A DNA stretch of 35,151 nucleotides, from positions 1 to 35,151 of the forward strand of contig JASHTF010000170.1 of the NCBI GenBank assembly GCA_030040715.1, in the 5' to 3' direction. Source of the DNA: Gammaproteobacteria bacterium. Lineage in GTDB: Bacteria > Pseudomonadota > Gammaproteobacteria > Steroidobacterales > Steroidobacteraceae. The notes beneath the pieces are model-generated. The model was given only the letters and a program-made list of their open reading frames with translations. It did not search any database and had not been told where the DNA came from. Positions within the stretch are counted from its first letter, which is position 1; the number at the start of each line of letters is the position of its first letter. Of the stretch, positions 16,176-24,335 are shown one piece after another. A program made the position numbers and the translations under genes.

Positions 16176-17627
16176 TCAGCGCGCGATCGACAGCGGCTCA
16201 GCGATGCTCTCGAGCGATTTTTGCTCGGCATCGATCCCGAGCTTCATCTCCATCACCGCAGCCACCACCAGCAACGCGCCCGCGAGCGCATAACCATAGC
16301 TCAGCGGCACGCGCGAGCCCAACCCAATCAGCCAGCCAAACAGCAGCGGCGAGACGATACCACCGATCGCCGTTCCGAGCGCGTAGAAGCAGGCGATCGA
16401 CAGTGCGCGCGTCTCGAGCGGAAAGATCTCGCTGGCGGTGAGATAGGCTGAGCTCGCCGCTGCCGAGGCAAAGAAGAAGATCGCTATCCAAGCGCCGGTC
16501 TGGGCCCCGACCGATAGTTTGCCCGCTGCAAACAAGGCGGCCGTGAGCAGCATGAGCACGGCGCTTGCACCGAAGGTACCGGCGATCATCCTGCGACGGC
16601 CGACCGTATCGAACAGTGCGCCGAGCAGCAGTGGCCCGCAAAAGTTCGCGAGCGCGAACGGCAGCACGTACATGCCCACGCGTGGCTGGGCGACATGATA
16701 GAAGTGAGTCAACACCAGCCCGTAGGTGAAGAACACGGCGTTGTAGAGAAACGCCTGCGCCACCATCAGCGTGAACGCCAGCACGCTGCGGCGCCGGTAC
16801 TGGTAGACGATCGCGCGCAGGATGAGGCCAAGGCCGAATACCTCGCGTGGATGCACGGACAGCCTCTCGCCCGCGGGGCGCAAAGGTCGGCCGGTGAGCG
16901 CTGTCACCTCGGCTTCTACGGCGCTGACGGTGCGCTCGGCCTCCGCGGCTCGACAATGCGTCACGAGCCAGCGCGGACTCTCGGGAACGTATCGACGCAG
17001 CAGCAACACTCCGAGTCCGAGAGTGCCACCGACGCCAAATCCGAGCCGCCAGCCGACGTCGGGGGCAAGCCAGTGCGGATCGAGCAGCAACAGCGAGGCC
17101 ACCGCGCCGAAAGCCGCGCCGATCCAGAAGCTGCCGTTGACGATCAGATCGATCCGGCCGCGGTATTTGGCCGGGATCAGCTCATCGATCGCGGAGTTCA
17201 CGGCGGCATACTCGCCGCCGATGCCAAAGCCGGTCAGCAACCGAAACGCCCCGAAGCTCGCGAAATTCCACGACAGTGCGCTCAGCAATACGCCTGCAAG
17301 ATAGGTGCATAGGGTCGCGTAGAAGACGCGGCGACGACCGACGCGATCCGTGAGCCACCCCCAGGCCAGCGCACCGATCACCGCACCGAGCACGTAGAGT
17401 GAGGCGGCACCACCCAGATCAGTGCTGGTGAGACCGAGGGTGCTGTGGCTCTGTAGCGCCGGACCGATCGAGCCGACAATCGTCACCTCGAGGCCATCGA
17501 GCACCCAGGTGATCCCGAGAGCAATCACCAGCAATAGATGAAAGCGGCTCCAGGGCAGGCGGTCCAGGCGCGCCGGGACATCCGTCGTCAGCGGCGCTGC
17601 CGCGGTAGACACGCGCTTCACCTCCAC
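16176..17627 (-). CDS. MFS metabolite:proton symporter
   Basis: A 483-residue inner-membrane transporter with about twelve hydrophobic segments. The sugar-porter/metabolite-symporter motifs are visible. Motif A between helices 2 and 3 is GWLTDRVGRRRVF (about 90-102). A helix-4/5 signature, GFGIGGEYAAVNSAIDELIP, lies near 134-153, and PESPRWL near 215-221. The second motif A copy is FDTVGRRR (about 338-345). The GEYAA-type sequence is seen in NaiP/YgcS-like carriers of small acids, but the substrate cannot be assigned. The start is the GTG at 17627 with GGAGG nine bases upstream; the GTG at 17612 has an equally good GGAGGT. No dedicated catabolic genes are adjacent. Confidence 0.85.
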   Translation of the reverse strand: MEVKRVSTAAAPLTTDVPARLDRLPWSRFHLLLVIALGITWVLDGLEVTIVGSIGPALQSHSTLGLTSTDLGGAASLYVLGAVIGALAWGWLTDRVGRRRVFYATLCTYLAGVLLSALSWNFASFGAFRLLTGFGIGGEYAAVNSAIDELIPAKYRGRIDLIVNGSFWIGAAFGAVASLLLLDPHWLAPDVGWRLGFGVGGTLGLGVLLLRRYVPESPRWLVTHCRAAEAERTVSAVEAEVTALTGRPLRPAGERLSVHPREVFGLGLILRAIVYQYRRRSVLAFTLMVAQAFLYNAVFFTYGLVLTHFYHVAQPRVGMYVLPFALANFCGPLLLGALFDTVGRRRMIAGTFGASAVLMLLTAALFAAGKLSVGAQTGAWIAIFFFASAAASSAYLTASEIFPLETRALSIACFYALGTAIGGIVSPLLFGWLIGLGSRVPLSYGYALAGALLVVAAVMEMKLGIDAEQKSLESIAEPLSIAR

Positions 17628-17773
17628 GCGGGCGCACCTCCAGCGATGGTCAGCGGCATTCTCCGGAGGGCGGTCTCCCGGTACGAGTCGGAATCGGCGC
17701 TGAGTCTTCGCGCGGCTCCGCCCGAGAGCCGCCGGCTCGTCGTCCTACAGCACGCGCCTTTCCGTGAGAGGTA

Positions 17774-18088
17774 CTACAACTGCTCGCGCGAACCGACAGG
17801 CTGCGCGTCGCTATCGGCACCCGCGGCCGTGACACGCGGTGCCAGCGCACGCGATTCGCTGCACCAGGCGTGAAAGCAGTTCAGGTGCATCGGCAGCGGC
17901 GTCCAGCGGCCGCGCGGTACCGGGCATTCGACCTCGAATTGGATTTCGGTGCTGCCGATACAGCGGTCGCAGCACGCGCACAGACTGCCATCGCCCTTGC
18001 CACCGTACAGGCGATAGCCCTCGGCGGCCGGCAAATGGCCGGAACGGATGCGACTACGAATGAGTTCGCTCAGTTCCAAGTGAATCAC
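17774..18088 (-). CDS. small Cys-rich conserved-looking protein
   Basis: A 104-residue cytoplasmic protein. The pattern SELIRSRIRSGHLP, then GGKGDGSLCACCDRCI, then EIQFEVECP, and near the end MHLNCFHAWC, matches a small-protein family I have seen in proteobacteria with the form GKGxGxxCxxCD...EYEV...HxxCxxAW. The spaced Cys/His suggest a metal-binding (zinc-ribbon-like) fold, but no function is known to me. The frame is open to 18238; I place the start at the GTG 18088 because homologues in that family begin just before the SDxIRSxI segment. The start is uncertain, as no strong ribosome site is present. The last 25 residues are unlike the core. Confidence 0.6.
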   Translation of the reverse strand: MIHLELSELIRSRIRSGHLPAAEGYRLYGGKGDGSLCACCDRCIGSTEIQFEVECPVPRGRWTPLPMHLNCFHAWCSESRALAPRVTAAGADSDAQPVGSREQL

Positions 18089-18364
18089 CGGGAGAAAGAC
18101 GTGCGCCGTGAGCCGGGGCAGCCCATATATACTCGCGCCTACCGGCAATGACAAGCGGCACTGACAACCCGCGCGCTGGTTCGCTGCCCAGCCTCGCAGG
18201 TCAACCAACAAAACGTGATCCGCAGCGACCGGTCGCACGCCGCGCCCGGCTGCTCGAGGGCATCCAAGTCGCTTCCTTCCCTGAGCCTGAGTGCAATCGA
18301 TCCTCGGCGGGAGTACTCTCCGACGGCCGGTGCCGCTCGATGTGCTTGAAGACGCCGGCGACAG

Positions 18365-18862
18365 ATGCGTGCTCTGAGCTTCGCGACCGTTCTGGCTCTG
18401 CTTCTTGGTCTGGCCGCAGCGACTTCAGGTCGAGGCGCCTATGGTGCGCCGCCCGGCAACGTCGCCGGCACGCCGAAGATCACCGCGAGCACGCCGATCA
18501 CCGCCAACAAGGATCTGCCGTATCCCGCCGAAGTCGCGTTGATCGATGCGCCTGCGGCGTGGAGCTACCGGCAAAATCCAACACGGCTTCCCCTGTACTA
18601 CTCCGACGACGATCCCCCTGGGAAGTCGGTCTGCTTCGGCGTGTGTAATTGGAGCTGGATTCCGCTGCTGGCGCCGCCAGACGCCAAGCCCGTCGGCGAT
18701 TGGACGATCCTCGTGCGCACCGACGGCAAACGGCAGTGGACGTTCCAGCGGCACCCGCTGTACACGCACATCCACGATACTCCGGACGTCGCGCTGGGTA
18801 CGGGCGCCCAGGGCTGGCACATCCTTCCGCAGTTCCCGCAGCCGACTACGGCCGCCCCCTAA
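18365..18862 (+). CDS. secreted PF03640-like repeat protein
   Basis: A 165-residue protein with a Sec signal (about 1-27, LSFATVLALLLGLAAATS). The mature part shows the secreted repeat pattern of the predicted lipoproteins of COG4315/PF03640: PLYYSDDDPPGKSVCFGVC (about 76-94), NWSWIPLLAPPDAKPVGDW and RQWTFQRHPLYTH (about 124-136). No lipobox Cys is seen, so it is probably a soluble periplasmic protein. Two Cys residues (in VCFGVC) could form a disulfide or bind a ligand. The family function is unknown. It is a lone gene; the 126 bases upstream hold no other gene and the gap downstream is described separately. Confidence 0.75.
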   Translation: MRALSFATVLALLLGLAAATSGRGAYGAPPGNVAGTPKITASTPITANKDLPYPAEVALIDAPAAWSYRQNPTRLPLYYSDDDPPGKSVCFGVCNWSWIPLLAPPDAKPVGDWTILVRTDGKRQWTFQRHPLYTHIHDTPDVALGTGAQGWHILPQFPQPTTAAP

Positions 18863-19182
18863 CGCGGCTGCCATCGCACGCGTTGCCTCCCGCCCCGGAG
18901 GTGCATCAATCCCTTCGCGTTCATTACTAATTCATAGTTGACACGTCGCGGCACGCGCCTGACGGCGTGTGACCGAATAAGCATCTCGATCACGGTGCTG
19001 CGGACATAAGTCGGTCTTACGGTCAAGCGCGCGCGACGCCGAGTGAGCGCCGTCTCGGAATTGCTGGTTGCGTCAACTGCGGTTATGGCAAATCTGCAGT
19101 CAGCCCAAATAGTGCGGCAGTAGAGTTGCGCGCACAGCTAAGGAGTGCGCGCTCAATGATTCGCCTCGGTACGAGTTGACCG
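18863..19182 (+). promoter_or_regulatory. 320-bp intergenic region upstream of the GGDEF-EAL gene
   Basis: No protein gene except a tiny leader ORF is seen. A possible sigma-70 promoter is TTGCTG (19061-19066), 17 bases, then TATGGC (19084-19089). An isolated TTGACA occurs near 18938 without a good partner. CACGC and GCGTG arms around 18955-18970 make a weak inverted repeat. AAGGAG at 19140-19145 serves the leader ORF. Confidence 0.35.
19156..19179 (+). CDS. seven-codon leader ORF
   Basis: ATG ATT CGC CTC GGT ACG AGT TGA codes for MIRLGTS and stop. AAGGAG lies ten bases before its ATG, the best ribosome site in the region. The stop is followed by CCG and then the ATG of the GGDEF-EAL gene in the same frame. 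That gene itself has only a weak site, so translation may depend on re-initiation after this peptide. It could also be chance. Confidence 0.4.
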   Translation: MIRLGTS

Positions 19183-22100
19183 ATGACGCAGGCGTCACAA
19201 CGCTCTCTGCCACCGATGATGCGTCTGGCCGGTGCCTGCGCTCGTGCACTGCTACAGCGAGCGACGGGCGGCAGCGTCGTCGCGCGGGCGATGCTGGTGT
19301 TGCTGGCGGTTGCAGCCCTCGCAGCCGCCAACCTCGGCGTCAAGCGCCCGGTCATCGCGAGCAGGGGAATTGCGGTGGGGACCGCGGTGACCGCGCCGGT
19401 GACCGCACCGGTGACCGCGCCAGCAATCACGCCAGCGATCGCGCCGGTGACCGTGCCAATGAACGCGCTGGCGACACGCCCGCTCGCCGCTGCCTCCGTG
19501 GCGCCAGGCGTAGTACCCGCCTCGGCGGTGGCCGCCACAACCAATCGCACGCACTACGTTCTGATCAACCCGCCCACGCACCCTGCCCGCAGTCCCGATG
19601 CGGCACCGCTGCTGGTGGCACTGGAGCTGTTCCAACGGGCCGTTGAAGATCGGGTGGCCGGTGACTCGGACGCAACCAAAGCCGAATTCAATCAATCGGT
19701 GCTGAATCTGGATCGTGCCACCGGGGCGCTCAGGGTCGGAGCGAGCGCGCTCGCAGGATCTTCGGCGGCCGCCCTCACGTCCTCGATCAATAGCTATCGC
19801 GTTCACGGCAACGACCTCGTCAGCGCCGCGGATCAGTTCCGCACGGCGCTGACGAGCTACGGCGCACTATTGCGATCGCTCACGGCGCGCGTTGCTCAAT
19901 CCATCGACGCCACCGACACGCTGTTCGGACGACTGTTCGCGCAACCGGCGCTGTTGGAGCTGCATATCGATCTCGACGCGATTGCGCGCGATCCACCGCT
20001 GCTCGGCGCCGCGGGCAGCGAGAGCGGGGTAACCGTGCCCACGGCGGGCGCCGCTGCAGCTGCAGCGAATGCTCAAGACGCCAGCGCGCCGAGCACCGAG
20101 CAGCGGGCCCTTTCGAGTCTCGAGGCGCACGAAGGGGCGCTGGCGCACTACCGAGGCGACGGCTGGTACGAGGCGATGCACGAGGATTTGCTACGCCTGG
20201 TAACTCTGCGCGGCACGATACTGGGGCTGAGCATCCAACTGCGAGCGCGCACGCGCGCCTTGAGCGAACAGAACGTCACCATTGCCGCGGTCATACCGCG
20301 TGAGCTCGAGCTCCCGCAGCTTGTCGCTCGCACCTCGGACGTGCCTCGGCGGGCGCCGCGCCTTGCGGCCCCCTCCCCGAATGCGACCCCCGACCATCCA
20401 CAGCACCCGCAAAGCGCGCTCCCACAGCCTACGGCCTCTATTCAGCCGGCCGTATCGGCGCCGCGTCCGGCGATGCTGCCGACCGGCGCACCGTCGCATC
20501 GATGGACCGAGCGGGTCACCGTCGCTGCCGCCCTGCTCCTGCTGTACCTGCTGTTAGGGACTGCCGTAGGGATCGTACTGCCGGTGCGCCGCTTGATTCG
20601 TGCTACCAAGCTGCTCGCTGCGGGCAACGACCAGGTGCAAGTCGCACGTGGCGGGCTCAAGGAGCTCGACAGGCTGATAGTCGCCTTCAACACCATGGCT
20701 TCGACGCTGGCTCTCGCCAAGACCGAGGCGCGCGACTGCGAGAGGCAGTTCCGCTCCACGATCGCGGCGCAAACGCAGCGTCTCGAGGAGCTGGCGAAGC
20801 GCGATCCGCTCACCGGCCTGGATAATCGACGCGAGTTGCTGGCGCGGCTGCACGCCGCTATCGAGCGGGCCCAGGCGACCGACCAGCTGGTCGGCGTGTT
20901 GTTCCTCGACATTGACAATTTCAAGTACGTCAATGACAGCATGGGGCATCTGTTCGGAGACCGAATGTTGATCAGTCTCTCCCAGCGCCTGCAGGAGACC
21001 ACACAGGCCTTCGGTCATGCCGGCAGGCTCGGTGGTGATGAGTTCACGGTCATCATCGATCGAGTGCATGGCATCGACGAGATTCAGGCGGCGGGAGCGG
21101 CCGTGCTGCAGGCGTTCCAGGAGCCCCTCGCCGTCGACGGTCACGAGATCAATGCCAGTGTGAGTGTCGGAGCCAGCGTCTATCCGTACCACGCCCGCGA
21201 CGCCGCCGCGCTGCTGCAGGCAGCAGACGCGGCGCTGTTTCGCGCCAAGGCGCTCGGACGCAGCAAGCTATCCGTCTATACGGCAGAGCTCGCCGAGCTG
21301 GGGGCCGCCAAGATGACGACCGAACAGGGTTTGCGGCGGGCGATCGAGCGAGGTCAGTTCGAGCTGGTATTCCAGCCCGAGGTGAGCGCGGCCAACCTCG
21401 GAGTCGCGGTGGTCGAGGCGCTGATTCGCTGGCGTATGCCGGACGGCAGCCTGCTGGTACCGGAGCAGTTCCTGTCGATCGCCGAAGAGTCGGGGCTGAT
21501 CGTGGACATCAGTAACTGGGCGCTACAGGCAGCCGTCGAGGCGGCGGCGCGCTGGTATCACGGTGCCTGGCCGGAGGTGCGGGTCGCCGTCAATGTCTCA
21601 CCCAAGCAGCTGCTGGATCAGCGCTTCGTCGATCGGCTGCAGGCACTGTTGCAGGAGCATCGGCTGCCGACGCGTTGCATCGAGATCGAATTGACCGAGT
21701 CGGTATTGCAGACCGGACCCGCTACGATTGAAGCGCTGAAGCGGTTGCGGGCAAAGGGCGTTGCGATCGCCCTCGATGACTTCGGCACCGGCTACTCCTC
21801 GTTCGCCTCGCTGGAGCGACTGCCACTGACCCGCGTCAAGCTCGACCGCAGCTTGATCGCGAGCATCGACGTCAGTCCCCGCTCAGCCGCGATTGCGCGC
21901 GGCATCATCAGCATGTGTCAGGGCCTCGGACTGGAGATCACTGCCGAAGGCGTCGAGCGCACGGCGCAATTGGCCCTGCTGGTCGGTCATCGTCTGATGT
22001 ACCTGCAAGGGTACCTGTTCGCTCGCCCGGTAGCGCGCGAGGAGCTCATGCCGCTCATAAGCAAGGTCACCGAGCGGGCGCAGGCATTGCTGGTGAGCTC

Positions 22101-22191
22101 GCAACTGCTCAGCACCCCCAACGCCGGGCCATCGCCCAATGTCGTGGAGCTGGCTACCGGCTCAGCGCGGCGAGTCTCGGAAGCGGGTTAG
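19183..22191 (+). CDS. membrane GGDEF-EAL cyclic-di-GMP protein
   Basis: A 1002-residue inner-membrane signalling protein. One transmembrane helix lies at about 33-50. A long periplasmic region follows (about 51-445) with a VTAP-type repeat and Ala/Pro-rich linkers, then a second helix (about 447-466) and a HAMP segment (about 468-520). The GGDEF domain has an intact GGDEF motif at 617-621; no RxxD inhibitory site is seen at the usual spacing. The EAL domain has EALIRW at 745-750, NVSPKQL, IELTES, DDFGTGYSS and TAEGVE, all pointing to an active phosphodiesterase. So it could both make and break c-di-GMP, or use GGDEF to sense GTP. The ligand of the periplasmic part is unknown. Confidence 0.9.
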   Translation: MTQASQRSLPPMMRLAGACARALLQRATGGSVVARAMLVLLAVAALAAANLGVKRPVIASRGIAVGTAVTAPVTAPVTAPAITPAIAPVTVPMNALATRPLAAASVAPGVVPASAVAATTNRTHYVLINPPTHPARSPDAAPLLVALELFQRAVEDRVAGDSDATKAEFNQSVLNLDRATGALRVGASALAGSSAAALTSSINSYRVHGNDLVSAADQFRTALTSYGALLRSLTARVAQSIDATDTLFGRLFAQPALLELHIDLDAIARDPPLLGAAGSESGVTVPTAGAAAAAANAQDASAPSTEQRALSSLEAHEGALAHYRGDGWYEAMHEDLLRLVTLRGTILGLSIQLRARTRALSEQNVTIAAVIPRELELPQLVARTSDVPRRAPRLAAPSPNATPDHPQHPQSALPQPTASIQPAVSAPRPAMLPTGAPSHRWTERVTVAAALLLLYLLLGTAVGIVLPVRRLIRATKLLAAGNDQVQVARGGLKELDRLIVAFNTMASTLALAKTEARDCERQFRSTIAAQTQRLEELAKRDPLTGLDNRRELLARLHAAIERAQATDQLVGVLFLDIDNFKYVNDSMGHLFGDRMLISLSQRLQETTQAFGHAGRLGGDEFTVIIDRVHGIDEIQAAGAAVLQAFQEPLAVDGHEINASVSVGASVYPYHARDAAALLQAADAALFRAKALGRSKLSVYTAELAELGAAKMTTEQGLRRAIERGQFELVFQPEVSAANLGVAVVEALIRWRMPDGSLLVPEQFLSIAEESGLIVDISNWALQAAVEAAARWYHGAWPEVRVAVNVSPKQLLDQRFVDRLQALLQEHRLPTRCIEIELTESVLQTGPATIEALKRLRAKGVAIALDDFGTGYSSFASLERLPLTRVKLDRSLIASIDVSPRSAAIARGIISMCQGLGLEITAEGVERTAQLALLVGHRLMYLQGYLFARPVAREELMPLISKVTERAQALLVSSQLLSTPNAGPSPNVVELATGSARRVSEAG
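19381..19458 (+). repeat. degenerate 12-nt repeat coding VTAP units
   Basis: Units of the form GTGACCGCGCCG recur about six times with drift, coding TAVTAPVTAPVTAP and then AITPAIAPVTVP. The tract lies just after the first membrane helix of the GGDEF-EAL protein, on the periplasmic side, and is probably an extended Pro-rich stalk. Confidence 0.75.
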
Positions 22192-22241
22192 TCACAGGGG
22201 CGCCGGCGCCGTCTCCGCCGCGCCGGTTGACGCGCTCAGAT

Positions 22242-24134
22242 TCAGATCGTCTTAGGAGGGCGCAGGCGCGCCGATGACCCGAACTTAGGTCGCAGCATGG
22301 CGCGAGTGCGCATGCTCGCCTCGTCCTTCTCATCGTAGACCTCGACGCGATTGCGTCCGCGCCGTTTGGCGCGGTAGAGCGCTGCGTCGGCGGCCTGCTG
22401 CAGCACTTCGAGCGAGTTGAACTCGGGCCCGAGCGTGGCAACGCCGAAACTCGCCGTGACCGGCCGCCGCTCCCGGCCAGCTTTCAGATGCTGCTGCAGG
22501 TGTTCGCGCAGCTCCTGCGCTCTCTGCACCGCGCTCGCCAGCGGCACTCCCAACGCCAGCATGAACTCCTCTCCGCCCGTGCGGCCGAGCAGATCCGATT
22601 GCCGTACGTGTTTGCGGGTCAGGGTCACCAGATCACACAGCACCCGGTCGCCCTCGGCGTGACCAAAGTCATCGTTGATGTGCTTGAAGTGATCAAGGTC
22701 GAAGCAGATCAGCGTCAGCGGCGTGCCCTCCGCCTGGGCTCGTTCGATTGCCGTCTGCACTAGCGGCAGCAAGCCTCGTCGGTTGTAGATGCCAGTGAGC
22801 GCGTCGGTCACCGCCAGGTATTCGGCGTGCCGTCGTGCCTGATCGAGCTGCTGGGTGCGCTCCGCAACCGTGCGCTCGAGCTCCTGCTGGCGGCGCTCGA
22901 GTATCTGACGCGCGTTGCTCTCAGCGCGCTCTGTGGTCTGCTTCAGAGCCCGAATGCGGTCGGCGAGCGCGAGTGACAGCAGTAGCGCATTCAGCGTCAC
23001 GCCGAGCGTGATCCCCTGGCGCACGACCGGACCGAAGCCGATGACGCCGGCGGAGCTCAGCATGAAGGTCCCCATGCCGATCCAGACCGCCGCCTGCGCC
23101 AGCACGAAAAATCGCGCCTGCGGGTGCGCGCGCTGTAGTGAGATGCAACCGGCGAGCGCACCGCTCACGGGTGTTACCAGGCACAGCAGCGCCATCAGGC
23201 GATACAGCCACGTAGTCGGCGGCAACCAGCAGCACAGCGCCGTCGCAAGACTGACAGCGGCGACTGTGAGCAGCCATCGGTCCAGCCGCGGGATCGTTAC
23301 CGTCTGGAGCAGCGCGCGCGCAAACAGCATATTAAGAGCAAAGCTGGCCCCCGCGAACAACATCAGTCCCTGGTTGGATGGCCACGTCCAGGACGGATAC
23401 AGCATCCAAGGACCAAAACCGTCTATCACGGTGCAGGCCAGATAAGTCGCGGGCAGCAGCAGTACGTAGAAGAGGTAGGCGCGATGCCGGAGCGAGGCGA
23501 ACAGCAGCAGGTTGTAGATGAGCAGCGCCCCGAACGCACCGCTGATGAGGCCGTTGAGCAGGAGGCTCGTGCGCTGCGAGTGTTCCAGATCTGCGGCACT
23601 CTCGAGCCGCAGCGGCACGAGCAGCATTCCCATGCGGCTTGTGACCCGCAGGTACAGCTCGTACTTGCCTTCGGGGGCAAGCTCGATCGGCAACACCGGA
23701 TGGCCCGCCGCGACCACTTGCTCGCGCGCCGGCACCCGACTCCCGGCCTGGTGCTGCTGGCGTACGACGCCGTTCTGCACCACGTACAGCCGCACATCCT
23801 CGAGCGTCGGCTGCGCGATACTCAGGTACACGACCGTCGGTGCGGCCGCGCGGCTTTGCAGCGACCAATGCAGCCAGTAGGCCGAGGTACTCAGCCCGAA
23901 GTGGACGCTGGACGCATGCAGCGGCCGCAGATACCGGCTGGCATCGGCCATGAGGTCGTTGAGTCCAAGGGTGCCGGCGGCATCGGCGTAGTAGTCGACT
24001 TGAGTATCACCGGTCACCGGCGCATCGGCGCGGTAGCTCACCTGAGCGGCGGGGCTGATGCGCGGCAACGCGAGCACGGTCAAGGCCAGAACATACGTCA
24101 AGGCACCGCAGCGAATGCGGTGGAAGGGAGCCAT
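22242..24134 (-). CDS. 7TM-DISM diguanylate cyclase
   Basis: A 630-residue protein. A signal (about 8-31, ending SPAA) is followed by a periplasmic 7TMR-DISM extracellular domain (about 35-170; SAYWLHWSLQ near 85), seven membrane helices (about 190-380), a coiled coil (about 385-440, with repeated TERAESNARQ/RTVAERTQQLDQA) and a C-terminal GGDEF domain. The active site reads GGEEF (520-524), which is a functional variant, and an RxxD inhibitory site (RQSD) sits five residues before it, so product inhibition is expected. It should make c-di-GMP in response to a periplasmic, probably carbohydrate-like, ligand. The ATG at 24134 has AGGAG six bases upstream; a longer in-frame start at 24245 adds non-conserved residues. 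It converges with the GGDEF-EAL gene 50 bases away. Confidence 0.9.
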   Translation of the reverse strand: MAPFHRIRCGALTYVLALTVLALPRISPAAQVSYRADAPVTGDTQVDYYADAAGTLGLNDLMADASRYLRPLHASSVHFGLSTSAYWLHWSLQSRAAAPTVVYLSIAQPTLEDVRLYVVQNGVVRQQHQAGSRVPAREQVVAAGHPVLPIELAPEGKYELYLRVTSRMGMLLVPLRLESAADLEHSQRTSLLLNGLISGAFGALLIYNLLLFASLRHRAYLFYVLLLPATYLACTVIDGFGPWMLYPSWTWPSNQGLMLFAGASFALNMLFARALLQTVTIPRLDRWLLTVAAVSLATALCCWLPPTTWLYRLMALLCLVTPVSGALAGCISLQRAHPQARFFVLAQAAVWIGMGTFMLSSAGVIGFGPVVRQGITLGVTLNALLLSLALADRIRALKQTTERAESNARQILERRQQELERTVAERTQQLDQARRHAEYLAVTDALTGIYNRRGLLPLVQTAIERAQAEGTPLTLICFDLDHFKHINDDFGHAEGDRVLCDLVTLTRKHVRQSDLLGRTGGEEFMLALGVPLASAVQRAQELREHLQQHLKAGRERRPVTASFGVATLGPEFNSLEVLQQAADAALYRAKRRGRNRVEVYDEKDEASMRTRAMLRPKFGSSARLRPPKTI

Positions 24135-24306
24135 TACATCTCCTCGCGCTGGACTGGCCGACGGGCATACGGGTGCAGGAGCCGACCTGCTCCGACCCGA
24201 ACGCGTACTAATGAGAGCATCTGCGGGACGATTATTCCGTGCCATGCATCACGCCGAAGCTGTGCACGACGGAATCGTCACGGGCGCAGCCCGCGTGGCG
24301 CGCGCT

Positions 24307-24322
24307 TGTGACGTGCGTCACG
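24307..24322. promoter_or_regulatory. CRP/Vfr/Clp-like site
   Basis: TGTGA-N6-TCACG matches the CRP-type half-site pattern TGTGA-N6-TCACA at nine of ten positions and forms a palindrome GTGACG-TG-CGTCAC. It lies in the 201-base gap between the permease stop (24336) and the diguanylate cyclase start (24134), about 175 bases upstream of the latter. A matching promoter was not identified. Confidence 0.4.
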
Positions 24323-24335
24323 GCACCGGTCGGGC

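Noticed and set aside
22199-22210. 12-bp palindrome GGCGCCGGCGCC between convergent c-di-GMP genes
   Set aside because: Such GC palindromes are expected in this base composition, and no T-run supports a terminator.
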